DNA from: Amblyornis subalaris
Taxonomy: Eukaryota; Chordata; Aves; Passeriformes; Ptilonorhynchidae
Assembly: GCA_018881555.1 (NCBI GenBank)
Contig: JACAXG010000061.1
Span: 558,001-622,000, forward strand
Length of the DNA: 64,000 nucleotides
Direction: 5' to 3'
The position numbers were made by a program, and so were the translations under genes. The notes under the pieces were generated by a model. It made no database searches. It was given only the letters and a program-made list of their open reading frames with translations, and was not told where the DNA came from. How positions within the stretch are numbered: position 1 is the stretch's first letter; each line of letters begins with the position of its first letter. Positions 1 to 14,904 of this stretch are shown here, piece after piece.

Positions 1-2296
1 TTATACAGGTGTGCTGTCTAGTCAATAAGACATCCAGGAAGAATTTCTGTAGAAGTTACTCATAATATAAAGCCACCCTGCTGAAAATAGTGCCAAAGTG
101 AACAATGCAAATGAGTTTTAGGCAAAATTAGTAAGTTCATTTTAGAGGAATGCATGGTTAGCTCAGGGGATTGGTAGTAATCTTGACATCATCATCATTA
201 GAATGTCAGTATGAATTTAACCTGGTTGTTGATGCCAGTCAAAACACATTGTCCTTGTTATTGATCTCTGTGAAATGACTTTCCAGTGTCCTTGGAAGAA
301 AATCCAGAACCTGCAGTTGGCACATAAAAATACTGAGATAAAAGAAGTTGAAATAAAGATAATTGAGCAAAGAATTGAATGAGCATTGAATGAGCATGGT
401 GATTAAATCCCTACTTACCTTCTGCAGACTGACTCAGATGGACTTCTTGCGGGAGGCTGGCACAGAGTGTGGGGAATATCATGTTCCTTGCCTCTCTCAA
501 CTAGTACAGGTCTTCAAGCTGTAATCTGACAGAGTGAATAGCTATTGAGCTCTCAATGAAAGAGAAAGGAAAATGAATGAAAGGAGTAACTATATATTTT
601 GTCATTGTTAACATATCTAGAATCATCAAGAAGTGTGATACTTTACTGCGTTTCTTTCAATGACTTTTCCAAACCCCCTTGAAAGCATCTCTAGGGGGCT
701 CTACACCTTTTCATGTCAAGAATGATGTTACAACAAGGTTACTCAGTTTGAGGTGGCATTAATACTTAGTGTACTGAGTATCTTGGTGTTGGGCTGTCAT
801 CTACCTGAAGATCACGGCAGAAGTCATTTTTCATGATTTAGGGGCATTTGCTCATGGTAAATGTAGATATGGAAGACAAGAAAAGAGATTTTATTTATTT
901 TGATTACTATACCTGGGAAGGTCAAAAACCCAAGGAGAACTCTGGATTCAGAAAGCGGAGGAAAGTCTGGCATATAGTCCAAGTGCAAAAGATGACTCCA
1001 AAACTCAAGCTTTAAATTTGTTTCATCTTGTTAGGACATCACTCACCAGCACTNGTGGTTTCACAAGCGATTTAATAGTCCTGGAAAGTGGAGAGATTGT
1101 GGATTCTGGTTTGTTTTGCTTTATCTAGCAAAATGTTAAAGGTGGCACAGATTGGCAAAATTTCCATTTTAGTCAGCAGAGCTACTCTGTCTCCTGGCTC
1201 TAGGCAGCTAGATATTCACAGATGTCATTAGTTCTGATACATGATAAATATGCAGTAAATTTTCTGTATATTCAGTAACTGAGTAAGGTGGGGTTTCACT
1301 CTGGGGTAGAATGAGCCAAGATTAAATTTACTTTCTATCATGAAAGGTAAAACACTTAGAATTTTTATTTAAACAGGTTAATATGACTACACCAAAAATA
1401 ATTTTGCTTTGGAATTGTATTCCAGGCATAGTATCATGAAGGGAAACTAACATTGTGTCTCCTTGGAAGGGAAACTCCCCCAAATAAATTTTGTCTGTAG
1501 AAAATGCTTACTCATTTCAACTAAAACAATCTTCAGTGGATTTTATTCGTTTGAAGAGTAAAGGGCTTCTCCCAAAATACTGTTTTTCACTAGATCTCTG
1601 TTTTTCAGAAGGGCAGAGCTTTGGCTTTGAATAGGAGGAGGAAGTGATTACCCATATCTGCTGAAAATGCAACCTCTTACTGTCAACATCTTGTGAGAAA
1701 GCACACTGATGCTACGAACTTTCAAGTTTCATCTGATGCAGGCTAATTCCAAAGATGCATACCAGCTAAATTCTCACTAGAAAAAATGAGAACTTTGGCA
1801 TCGCACTTTGCCAAACATTTCATTCTTAGAAACAAGAATGTGTGTAACAAGTTACAAGATTTTGTAACTTAATGCCATGTATTAACTGTTACAATCACAG
1901 AGATCCAATAAATGTTTCTTAAGAGCAGCATTGTTTCAATTGCATTACCAATAGAATCCATTTCCTCTGTATTTTTTTTTTCTGTTAAAGTGTGCTTTTG
2001 GCAAAAAAAAAAAACACCTTAGTTTTTTAGCTCAGGATCTTTGAAGGATTTAACTACATTCAAAATTAGATCCAAAATAAGAACTAATATTCGGGGATAT
2101 ATACATAGAGATTTTAAAGATATTGGATTGTGTTTCTCTGAATGACCCTGGAATTTATTTTTTATTTTAACCAATGTCAAAGATTTGCCCAAAGGAATAA
2201 ATGAATGTATATTTCAAGAGACTTTCAGGAATCATGCAGATCGGATTTTCATCTAGATTAAGCACATCTACCTCCATATAGCAATTACCAAATTAG

Positions 2297-2314
2297 AAAA
2301 AAAAAAAAAAAAAA
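2297..2314. repeat. Poly-A tract (A18)
   Basis: An uninterrupted run of 18 A. No SINE or LINE body is recognisable next to it, so it is annotated only as a simple repeat. Confidence 0.9.
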
Positions 2315-5300
2315 TCAAATATATTTCTCTGGTGTTCTCATCTTACCTACTACACAATTCATTTTTCCCAGTGAAAGTATTTCAATGAATTCCATTAAGT
2401 GTGAGTTTTGTAAACTGACAAATTGAAATCTCTGTGGCATGTGAATTACATTCACTGGTCAGTTATTCTGAGCCTTTTAACTTCTTGTATTCTGTTCCTT
2501 GATTTCAGATCATCTGCTTAGTCAGGGACTGATTTACAGTAGCTCACCCCCACATTCAGGAATAGTACAAACCACAGATTAACATGGAGCTAAATGAATA
2601 AACTACTAGACGCTGGTGGTATTACAATGGCAGGGGAAGAACAAAGTGAACCCATAAAGGTTTGCCAGGGAAAACGTTTTACCTTTTTTTCTTCTAGTTC
2701 AGGGAAAAAAAAAAACCCAACTGTATTAAAAAATAAGAAGATAAAAAATAAAATTAGAAAGTCTTTGTAGTCNGCTTCAATACCTGTAAGTGCTGGAAAC
2801 TGTAGGACTTTTAATTGCATGAAGTAATTACTTGCAGCTCACAGAGCTCTGTCTCAGTAGGAAATCACTTCCCATCCTGAATTTTGAAATTTCATTTGAC
2901 TGTTAAAGTAGAAGGAAAGTTTTGCAATTGACTTCAATCAGAAGAAGAGAGGGCCTTAATAATCGAGTTCTTAAAAGTGTGTGTAAAATTCATCTTTGTT
3001 GAAGTTCGAGTGATATTTTATATTGACTTCAGTGTGGTCAGAATTTCCCCCTAAATTTCTAAATTCAATGGTCACGGATGTGTGACCTGTGCTTCTCTCT
3101 GTAGGTGTGTTGANCTTTCAGCAAGGCATACCTGTGAAGTCTTGTGCCTTTGAAAAGTCACCTTACCTGCTTTGCTGCTGTAGCTCACATACAGTGCTCA
3201 TATCAAAATTTCTGCTGAACTTTAGGAGCATGTGGACTGTACATATTCAGGAGCAAAAGTTTTGGAATGTGTTGTGGCAGGAACATACTAGTACTGTCAT
3301 ACTAGAAAACTGCATTTTATTTCCTCTTTTTATTTAAAGATCTGGCCAATATAAAGATTTTGATAAAACCGGAGTTTCTGTGTGAAAGAAGTTGTAGAGC
3401 TGTGTAGATAACCTGCAGATTTCATCTCATCTGCATTTGAATGTGCTCCATTTCAGTCCTCAGCTGTTGCAGTTCTTGGCTGCTGTAGGCTGAGTCTGAA
3501 CCTGGATCCAAGTACCGAAAGGACATCTGTCATTCCTGTGCTTAGTTACTCTTCTTGCTTTCCCTGGGTATGAAAGAGAAAAACCTGACAGGATAAACTG
3601 GAACACTGAGCTTGTATTGATGACTAGGAACTGAGAATTAGAAGCTGAGTGCAGGGAATGTGGTGAGAGTTGGGGAACAGATGAGAGAAAAAAGCCCTTT
3701 GGAAAAAACAAGCGTTTGTGATTCAATGTTTGATGTAGAATAACAGCCATAAAACTAGTTTGTGCTGGTTTTGAGTGTCTACTTGAAGTTAGTGCCAGTT
3801 TAAACTCTAATTTAATAACTGTATCGTATTTAAATATATTTCTGTGCAGTTGATTAGCATTTTCTCTTACATTTTCTATAGCAGTTCACTTCTTAGGAAA
3901 TAAAATGTTAAGATGATTAGCAGTTGAATAGTTAGTAGCAATAGCCAAAAAAGCCAATATATTGCATTAAATGGAATTATTACAGATGTCAAAGAATTCT
4001 GTTGAAGAGGCTTTTAAAGCACTTCAGTTGGATTCCGTATGAATGAAGAAGCATTTTTGAAGGAAAGGATTGTCTCTCCAACAGTTTTCAACTGACAATC
4101 GATCTCTGGTAATATTTATTGTTTCTTCATGCCCCTGCATGGTTTTCTGCTTAGGAATGTGGCTTTGGCATCGTGGCCAGAGACTGAAAACCCTGTGGGG
4201 AATCTTTTTGCTCATTTAAGAGGTGTGCCTAATGGGAACTGTTCTGTGAATGCTTGTGAATCTGTGATAGCAGTCAATCTAGAACTGATTTCAACTGATC
4301 GTTAGCAATTTTGGCTGTAAATTAGACATCTGCTGAGATTTAGTTCTCTGGAAAACACTGATTTCTTGATGTTCTGCATATTTCTCTGTATTTTCTTCCT
4401 GACAAAGCAAAGCAAAACAAAACAGAAACAAACCAAAAGTTATGTTATACTCTGAGTCCTAATCTGAGCTTCAGTTTCTCCTCTGGAAGTCTGTCTGTGT
4501 ATGCTACATTGGACATTGGACATTGCAATGGTGGCAAGTACTGTTTGTACAGGTTTTCCACCCTTCTCCCTCTCTTTCTGCCTTACAGGCAGGACAGAAA
4601 GCACAAGCAGAAGGAATGAGGAATAACTTACTAACTGCAAAGGAAAATCTGCTGTTTTGAAACTCTGTGACTGGGAGAAACAAGGGTTTGACATATGTCA
4701 TATTTTCCATGATAATATATTGAACTTTANGGGATGGTGAGATTTTTTAAAATATTAAAGAAAGTGTCATCTGTAAGAAGTGTGGCAAGTATGTGACTGC
4801 TTTCCTGTGGTTGGTTTGGGGCCATTCTCTCCTTTCTTAGTGTTTCCTTTAAAGAGAACTGGTGAGACAAGGACAGAAAAATGATGTGTCCAGAAGACGA
4901 ATTTGACGAATCTCCTGAGGAGGCAGACAGCCAGGATGGTTCTTTTGTTGTGCCTTTTAGGGAAGCAGTTAGCAATTTTTGGTGGATAGTGAGGTGGTCA
5001 TAACCTATCTGCTGCCCATCCCACTCCAGATAGGTGAGGAACTGTGCAGTTAGGGTTCTCAGGAGCATCCAACCACACTGTGCTCTTTGACATTGATAAA
5101 CAAGATTTCCCTGTGAAGACTGGCCTTGGAGGCATTGTATACCTGAATTGCCCTAGCTGTGACTGTCTTCTAGGAATGGCAAGTCTCTCTTTTCTGTGTA
5201 ATTTTCTGTAGTTTCTCATCCAGTACCAGCAGTTATCAGGAATATGCAATCTTATTTTATTATACACACACATCACAGGTCTATTCACACAACCCACCTT

Positions 5301-8300
5301 AAAAATGTTTCTGTTTTCTGACTTTTTACTCCCTTGAGATAGAAATATCTCACAGAAGGCAGTAGAGCTGTGTCAAAGATTCATGCTGTGCTCTGTGACG
5401 ACATGAGCTCATTCAGCACTGGTGGCAGCTGATTTGTACTGATGGAGACTTCCTACGTGTTGAACACCGACATAATCTGAATTTGTGCCAGAAATCATTG
5501 TTTCCCACCTGTGTGGTATAATCTGCTCCTAATGCCTATGATCTGTTTTTAAATCTATGTTTTTGTAGCTGCTCATGTGCCATATTTGTAGAAATGCTAC
5601 TGAAATGGTCAGTAAAGGGTACAGATACCAGCCATGTACCTCTCCCCATTTTGTGGTGTATTCTTACAAAAACTCCAAACGAAACAATGGTACAGCTGTT
5701 TGTTATGCATGCTTACCAGTCACTGGAAGAAATCATATCTTTTGTCATTTATCCACAAAAAGCTGTTGTGCTCTGAATTGTACATAACTTCTGCTGTCTT
5801 TTGCATACCTGTCTAAGCAAAAGATATCTGCTCTGTGTCTTTACTTTCATGTAGAGCTGACTGCTCTTTTATCTGTAGTTTGCCATCAAAATTGCAAACA
5901 AAAATGTGGTGGGAAAATGCTGTCTACAGATGAAAGTGCTTATAAATTAAACATGCTATGCAACAGAACTTTCAGACTACAGACCATTTTTTAAGCTTTA
6001 AAAGCATTTTGTAATGGAGATGATACTAAGTTGTACACAAACCACACGGAAGTTTAGTAAGACGCAGCTGTTTGCTAACAGCATAACAAATAAGAAATGA
6101 TAGTAGTTTAATCCAATGAGGGATTAATTAATATGATCTGGAAAGCAAATTGTATGGTGGTTTTCAGAAGGGAAACTGTCATTAGAGAAAACTATCATAT
6201 AAATAAACCACATTTGTAGCATTTCTGACTAAAGGATTATGCAATAGTCACAAAAACTGCAGCCCTATTGCATTAATAGATTAAACTGTAATTGAAAGGT
6301 GCAGTTTAAAATGCAGACAGACATTTCAGAAGATGATTTCAAGAGACTGCACGTTCTTATTTATGAATCTAAATATGAAGATGTAGTAGCAGGGAAATTT
6401 CCAGTGTAATCAATCAGGTTTTATTATGTATGTGTGCAAATATACATGCCCAGATAAGAGAGATTGCGAAATGTCCATATGAGGGAGATTATGCTCCCAG
6501 TGTGAATAACTAATGGCATCTGTCAGTAGATTTGTCACTGCCTTGCTCTACTCTGTCCCTTAAGAGAGAGGAGAGCAGAAAAGAGGCTCCAGCTTGGCCA
6601 TGTGGTACATGCCAGTCCCTTTTTTCTGAACATGCCGAGTAGCATTGCTTTTAGGGGACTACCAGAGCCGGGAAAATATTGGCAGACTAACTCTACACAG
6701 GACTTCTGAGAGCATGGGTCAAAGGAGGTAGGAGAAAGGTTAGGAATTAACATGAAAGGCACAGATTTTCTTTCAAATGCTTTTTATCTCTCTAAATACT
6801 CTAAAAACTTGCAGATCTCTGCACATCTGTTTTCTAACGCAGTGGGGTTAAACACGAGTTCCCTTTGTGCATTTTCACCCATTTAAGTTTTTCTCTCTGA
6901 AATTACCTTCTTTATTACAGATCAGCAAAATAGTGTGAAATGCCTATTGGGCTAAGAGAAGTGTTGTACTGGTGAGTACTCTGGTAAGGTTTAGCAGCCA
7001 GCTGAAGTTGGCCAAAAGATATGAGCAAAATCTGTAGGAATGAAAGCAACAGGTATTTTACTTGTGATCCTTAGTTGCATATTTAGACTGAAGAGAGACT
7101 TACAAGTCCTTGTCCTTTTAAGATGTGCAACAATCACAACAGAAGGATACTGGCAACTGGCGCATGGATATGGGTAAACAGTTTGCAGACATGCATTATT
7201 TCAGTCCAGACCCAAACTTCAACGTCTGCCATCAGCCTTACACCAGCAGTTTGCACTCCTTTTTCATTACCCTGTCTTATTAAAATCTGTGAAGTTCTCA
7301 TGCTCTGTCCCTTCTTCTCCACCTCAATTAAGGGAGCTGTTTCTGCTCTATGCCAATTATGAATCACAAAGGAAGAAATTATTTCCATCATTCCTCTGTC
7401 TTACCACATGTGCTGGTGCCATGAAGCCAGCTGTAAGCGAGAAAGTACAAGGAGAGGACTACAATCAGAGTCTTAGAAAGACCAAGAGCATAAGTTCCAC
7501 TGCTCTGTCCTTACCTGACTGTTTCTGCTCCATATTGCGCTGACTGATCCAGCAGGGAATGGCAGAAAAGAGGGTTCAACAGGAAAATTGGTGTGTCAGT
7601 GGGGGAGCAGAGCTTTGTCTAGCAGTGCAGACGCCTTTCTCACCCCACTGCCTCTAGTACTCTACCCCAGTGGCAGCCAGCCTCAGCAAGGCAGTTTAGC
7701 AGCCCTGTTGTGGCTGTCTGGCTTAGCTTTCTTGCCAGATGGTTTTCTTTACTTAGTTTGAAACTAGCTAAAGACTATTGGCTTTGTATTTGTGGCTCTG
7801 TCTTTGACAGGCTGCAAGAGTGGTCACTCAGATGGCTAGGAGGTTGCTACTGTAAGTTGTCAATATCAGTTACCATGGGCTGTTTTTTGATCTGAAGGGG
7901 TACTCCTGTGCTGCAAGAGTTCTGCTTAATGTAAGAGTGGTTTTATCATTGCTGAATGAAGGCTGTTCCCAAGGCACTGGGCTGTCCAACTTGACAAGTT
8001 TTTAAATAGTGTTCATGTGGTGTTAATTGGCTTAATTGTATNAAATACAGGATTATGTTTTACTAGCTAAGTGTGGGATGTAGGATTCGTATTCATCCAT
8101 GAAGAAATAATTCTTTGCATTCCCTGCTTACTGCAGCTCCTGCTTGTTTCACAGCTCTCGCACTTGATTCTCACGGACTCTGATTATACATACTGGTTTA
8201 TTAAGGCAATCGGGGCTATCACTGGACTGGCTGTGTCTCGTGTGACTGTCATTTTAAGACTCAAAACAGCACGCACTCAGAGTGGCTTCAGCCCATGTTT

Positions 8301-8824
8301 CATCTCCTTTTGCAAAACAAGAGGAGGGAGCTCCTTGTTTTCTCCAGAGAGAGGATTATGGCAGCAGATCTGTTACAGTCTGCACCCTGCTTGGGAGGGC
8401 TGGTAAGAACTGCTGGGAGAGGAGATGTGCAGCTTATGCACAGCGTGAAGCAGCTTAGCTCCCTGAGGTGTAATTTTAAGCTCTTCTTGGATTTAATAAT
8501 AATGGTTATACTTCAGCCATTTTTCTCTAGCTTTCCATACTAACCATTATCTGGAACATTGTGTAAGAAGAAATACTCTTTTCTAGTATGATCTGAATGG
8601 TTCTGTGTTTTGCAGCTCTTGGCAGAGCCTTTCAGTGTCTGTTTCATAGTCTATCTATCTTTGTACATATATGTATGTTTATATATAAAATGAAAATGTA
8701 AACTTAAAATGAAGTTGATGTTACTTTTTTTCTTAGTTGCTCTTCTTTTTTACCTTGATTGATTTNTGATAGCAGACCCCAGTGGTTCTGCAGATTTTGA
8801 ATAAACACTGTTTTTAGCATGCTG

Positions 8825-8891
8825 TAATAGTAAAATAAAAAAGATTAAAATTAATATAAATATAGAGAGATTTATAAAAAAAAATATAACA
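8825..8891. repeat. AT-rich low-complexity tract
   Basis: Almost entirely A and T, with repeated AAAATAA-like and ATATAAAT-like words. There is no unit structure clear enough to call a microsatellite. Confidence 0.6.
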
Positions 8892-11800
8892 AATTTCAGG
8901 AGTTTCCCTTTTTTCAAGATACTTTTCAAATAATATTTCCTTCAAGTAGATTACTCACTTTAGTGGCAGAGAGGCAGTGGAGTTCATGTTGTGGCCAAAA
9001 AAGTGTTTTGAGAAGAAACCTTCATGGGTTTGTGTTTTATTCTAATCTTTTATGGCACTGCAAGCTACAGATTCCAAAAAGCCTAAGAAAACTGTTAAGA
9101 ACATACTGTGCTAGTGAATATAGGTATTTAGATACATTAATCATTTTATTCAGCAACTCCAGTAGCATGTTGATACATCTGCACTCAAGAGACTGTGGTC
9201 AGTCCCTGGTGCCCAAGGCTGGGCTGAGGAATGGAACNGCAGTCATTCAGCAGGAAGTTTATACTGGTTCAGACTGTGCCTTGGAATATTGGGCAGCCTA
9301 CTGTGGGAAAGGAAACTGCAGGGAAGGGATGGGAACAGCTCTGCATGCCCATGCCGACGTAAACTGCTGGTTCACTGACCCTACCGGTGAAGTTTCACAG
9401 CCGGAGGAGGCACTAGCAAATGTTTCATAGTCAAAAGTAGCACCTGGAGAGGATGCTGAAGAGCTTATAAAGTGCATAGGAAGGAGCAAATACATGGTAT
9501 CTGTTCAAAACACACACACAAAAAATCTGAATTTTGCTACATGATCTTAAATATGGTTGTCTTTGGCTGGGGTTTTTTCCCACAGTTCCATTGCTCTTTT
9601 TGCTGTCTGTGCTGTGATCTTTGTATTCTTTCACTAGGTTTCTATGTATTTGAGGGTTTTTTTGTTGAAAGTGTTGCAGTATGAAATAGGACATAGGTAA
9701 TTCAGTTTAAGCAGAAAATAATGAGACAAGAGTAATAACTATGCANAGAGTGGAAAGTGGATTCCTTTCGCTCTGCTGGGTTCTTTTTGAAAATACAATA
9801 TATCATCTTGAATTGCTTTAACATGAAGTCCTCTGTATTACAGGAAGGAAGAAGTGCTTGTAATCCAATGTGACAAGAATGGGTGAACAGACAATCATTT
9901 ATCATGAAATAGTTGCAGATCTGTTTCTTGGAAGAAGGTCAGTTTTGACCTTTATTTATGAAGGGTAAATTGCAAACTGTTTNTAGTGTAATACAGTTAT
10001 CTACAATTAGTCATTTTATCACCTTTTTACTTTGCTCTTTTTCAGCAAGTTCATGGTAGGGTCAGAAAGTCTTGAAAGGTAAACTGCATTGAGGCCCATC
10101 TTTGAAGGTTTTGGAATTTTTTTTCCCTCTGGAAGCACCACTGTACATACATTAAAGAAATCANTCTTGCTTTCTTTAGTCATGTTTGTGTCTTTCTACC
10201 CTTTGTTAATATGATTCTCATTTAGAAACAGGAACTGTGAAATGTGGTGAGGAATAAATAGATCTCTTCTAAATAGACATTGTCAAGGAAGAGCAAAGGA
10301 ANTGAATCGTGCAAATTCTTAGAACCGAGTAACGTTTATTTCAGAAAAAGACATATTTCCCAGCTCTATACTTTATCAGAATGTCCTCTAAGATGAGATG
10401 GAGCAAACTGTAAAAGATGGTACAAATTCTGGTAATAGATGAATAAAGATGATAGTGGACAGTGACATTTGGTCATTGTCCCATTTTTTTTAAGAAAGAT
10501 CATATGTTAGTTTTTTTATCATCTCTGGTGTGGAAGTTGAGCCATTCATTTTAACTGTATTCAAGAGGCATTTAAAGTCAGAAGCTCTTTTAAATATGCG
10601 TTGACTCTCACCTTCAGTTTTCTTTTGTTGGCAGATGGAGGTGTGATTGGAAATGAAATGGAGTTTTACGGGTGCATAAATAAGCTCTTTCTGAACCAAG
10701 AGCATCAGTTGGTCACTTTGGGACTCTGATTTGTGGAGAAAGTGAGAGGAAATAGCATTGGGTATCAGCCTTTCTTTGTGGTGTTTCATCAGGTGCATAG
10801 CTCTCAATTGACAGAACACTATTCACATACTTGGAATGAGTGAAATCAGTGACATCTCCACAGGCTGCGTTTCCAAACATCCTTTCCTTCAGGTGGGCTG
10901 ACTCTTGGTCATTCTCTCCCTGTTTATGCTATGTCCAGATCTTCCTTTTCCTGTACTTTCTGCAGAATGCTGCTCTCCTCAATGATGAGTAGCTAGTAGT
11001 TGGGTAGATTTTGTGTTAGTTCTAGGAAATGGTGGTTTCTGTTGGTGAGCAAGGGGAAGTCAGCTTCATGGAGTGTATTAATCATCTTCAGTTCCTAGGA
11101 CATTGCGTGAAACGTGCTTTATGGATGCTGCCATGGTCTCAGCATTCATTTCATTACTTGAACTTTAGTCAGCAGAGAGAGTTCTCGGCCAAGGTTGGCT
11201 ACAGGGAAATCCATAACAGTGCAGAAATTTCAGTTCAGGTATGCATTATCAGTTCCTAGTTAAGGGAAAAAAACCAAACACAGGCGCATCTAAAAATTAG
11301 TGAAAATAACCTAATTTGCCAAAATAAAAATTCCTGTTTCTTAGCATCATACCTAAGAAATATAAGTGTGCATGGCACAAATATAAACACCATAGGAAGT
11401 GGAGCAGTCAGGAAGAATTTTCACATTTCTGAAAAAAAANCATATTCTGAACAGAAGAACCTACTAAGGTATGCTGCTGCTGGTGCAACTAAAATGCTTT
11501 GTTGAAAATCTCGGGATCCAGCCTTCTGCAGTACCCTGATGAGGAGGATTCAGGCTAGATTCCAGTTTGTCTCATGTTAAAGCAAACATGTTAATAAATT
11601 CTTTATGGCAACAAGCTCCCTCAGTGCTTTAACTTAAAATTAGTATTACAGCTTTTCCGTGGCAAACCTTACATTAGNTGTGCTGCCTCCCAGTCCTTAA
11701 TATGCAATGCCTGATGCAGTAATTCCAAAACATATTGTTAATGTCATCTCATTGATCACCAAAAGTTCTGCTTAGAGTGCAGAACCTGAGCACTTACTTT

Positions 11801-14800
11801 CATGTTGCCTCTTGTATTGCAGAATTTTAGCTTGTTGTAATGATGTTTCCAGCCGGGTTCAAAAGCTCAGTCAACAGGACTAAATGCACTTCTTATTGCG
11901 ATGTGCTGAGAGTTGTTCATCTTAGGTCTGGTGAGAGGGAACTTCTACTCTCAGTGATTAATGTGTTAAGTGGGGGGTGGGAGTTTCCATATGACTAGGA
12001 TTTATTTAAATGATTAAACTGAGATTCTCAAAGGACCCAGAGAGTTTCTTAAAGAGTAATTTCTAGTACTTGACTCCTTTAGTCTAGTGTGCATGTTCCA
12101 GNCCTGATCCGTGGATTTCTAAAACTTGAATTTGAAATTTGAGAAGAGTTCCTGCTGATTTTTGTAGACTTCTTAATAGGAAATTCCATTTCTTGCGAAA
12201 CTTACTTGAGAAAGACTCTCTCATTTGAAACTGAAGAAATGCCCACTGGCATGACTGACTTTCTGCATATCAGCTGAGATGAAGAGAGAAAAAAACAACC
12301 CACTAGTAAGAAAAATGGACCTGCTGAAATGTGGAAAACCAAAAATGGGTAATAACTTTTGGATTTTTCAGTTTTCTGAACTGCACTTGCTAAGTGGCAT
12401 CAGAATTGCNTAGAAATTTTCGATGTCTGTTGTTTCTTTGACATCACAGATGAATTTTTAGAAGTGTTTTATTAGTTTCTGGAATATTACAGAATGCAGA
12501 AGGATTTTTTTCAGTGTTTATTTAGAATAAGAATCACAGAAAATATGTCCAGCTAATGTACTGAGAAAGTTGCTGTCATCTTAATAATTTCTATAGTTTG
12601 CTTTTCCAGTGCTTAAAAATTACAAAGGCAACACTTTGTCAGAGTGAGGAGAAATGTCTGTTTCTTTCCTGTACTCACCATTGTAAGTCCATAACTCTAC
12701 TTGTAGATTAAGTTGACTGAACCATAAATGAAAAAAATACCTGCTGTATTTGCAGCTGGTAAAAAGACTTTAAAGTAAGTGGTGTCTTGAACTCAAGAAA
12801 GAGTAGTAGGTTGGGTAGAAATATAATTATTGTTCTTATGTCGAATATTATATTTTTATTCCTTAAAATCTGATTGATCTGAAGTCATATAAGAAAAGTA
12901 TACTAGTAGGAATTTTGCTCATTTTGTTAATGAGCACCTGAAGTGAAAAAGGTGATTTTCTTCTCTCAATGAATAGAATCCCAATTAGATTTTATTTTCA
13001 TTGTGTTTGGTATCCACATATATNTGGATTAAACAGCATTATTGTTGGTGATTTCTTCCCTTCTCAGTGCTTTTTCTGTTCATTCTGGTTTTGTAGTTGT
13101 CCTGCAAAATCAGATTGACTCCCTCTGGTGGTTGAAACCAAGTCTCTGCATTCCAAAGAGAGCCTTTCAGAGAACCCTNCATACTGAAGAGCACAAATCA
13201 TGAATAATATTTTCTAAGTTTAGTGTTACATCATTATTAAAAAAAACATAGAAATAGTTTGTCTTGGTTTCATACAGTGTAGTGTTAGTAGTAGGTTGGT
13301 ATTGCTATCTGAAATCTTNTGAATTTAAAGCAAGAGATTTACAGCACTTTTTAAAAAAATCAAAGTAGATTGTCAGAAGAAAGTAAACATGGATGTGGAC
13401 ACAGTAGTCTTGAAATCATTTACTGTGGTAAAAAGTAAAAAAAAGTTGGAAAGGTGCAATTTAGATAAGTAGTGTGATAGTGATGATGGCTGAGTATGTC
13501 ACACAATTACATGAACAAGGTGTTCTATACCTAGTTTGGGATTTTTTTTCAGCTCAAGAATATTATTTGATTTTAAAAGTAAACATGTAAGAGTTTGCAT
13601 TTGCCAAGACACCCTTTTGGTATAAAAAGGCAAATTCTGCAATATTTGGTTTACAGCTCCGAACCTGAGATGTCTGTCTCCTTTTTTCAAGTAATTCCCC
13701 CGAATCCCAAATGNCGAAATATGAGAGAGAGAGATTTTTGTGATTACTTACTGCAAATGATTGTGGTTTGGATCTGTACTCTACAAACCCACAACTGTCT
13801 TCACATTAATGAGACAAAAATATGAGAAAGCATCCTAGAAGACTGGCATTTCCTTGCTAGTGCGTTCATAATGCTTTTTGTATATTTTATGTAATCTCTT
13901 TTACTGGAGTGCCTGCCTTATGTAAGGTCTCAGTAATGGAAACGAGGCCATCTGCATGGTAGTCAAAGGTTGTTCCCTGAAAGACATACTCTGTCTAGAG
14001 CAGAACATAAATTAGATGAAGGCCTTCAAAATCTTCACAACCCTTTCATCAAGCTGAGAGGGATCTTCCTCAGTAACTCCTCCTTAACTTTCTGTAGAGC
14101 AGCNCACCTTCTCTGCCTATTGATGTCACTATCCATCCAACTTTGGGCCGTGACTGCTGCATAATATTCCCATCAGCTGTATTACCATTGTTTGTCCCTT
14201 TTTATATTCTGCCACTCCTGATTCATAAACTCCAGTCTGATAAACCCTACCTTTCCTTTGCTTTGCATAATCATTGGGACCGTACCTTTCCCATTCATTT
14301 TCCCTGCCTTACCCACAGTGTTTTCTCTATGCATTTTGTCAACTCTTCTGCTGCTAAGTATCAGTCATCCAGCAGGTGGGCTTCTGAAAAATGCCAAGCC
14401 AGCAATTTAGTATTATCTATTCATTTTATTTCAGTCCCTGTGCAAATATGCTTGGTGTTTATGTGANCAGAGGGAGAGTCCTCTGAGCATGCTGCAGTTC
14501 AAGGCAACGTGGTACAAAGGGAAGCAGAATAGGAAAAAATGTATAATACAAAGATTCTTTAAAAGGTATTATTATCCTTCTGTTGGATTTTTCCCCTCAT
14601 CTGAGGGAGATTTCAGTTCAGTCTTCCCTGTTTCTGTGCTTGGGATCAACACAATTTTTAGCCTAGTGCTTGTCAAAGATCAGGAAATTCCCTAAATATT
14701 TATTAGAAATATTGGAATAATAGAAGGTCTTTCTTGTTTTCCTGGTTGATTTCCTGGGTATAATAGACAGATCATAAGCCTGAGAAGTTACATGTAAGTA

Positions 14801-14888
14801 CTGGTTTTTGCTATGCAGTAAAAAGGANAAAAAACAAAACCCTACTTATTGTAGTGTTCTACATGTATGTAGAGCCCATACTGCTACC

Positions 14889-14904
14889 AAAAAAAAAAAA
14901 AAAA
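14889..14904. repeat. Poly-A tract (A16)
   Basis: A run of 16 A within the upstream intron. No retroposon body is recognised beside it. Confidence 0.9.

Noticed and set aside
8963..9430. 155-codon plus-strand open frame, the longest in the window
   Set aside because: It contains an unresolved base, has no recognisable domain and no splice or promoter context. A frame of this length is expected by chance in 64 kb.
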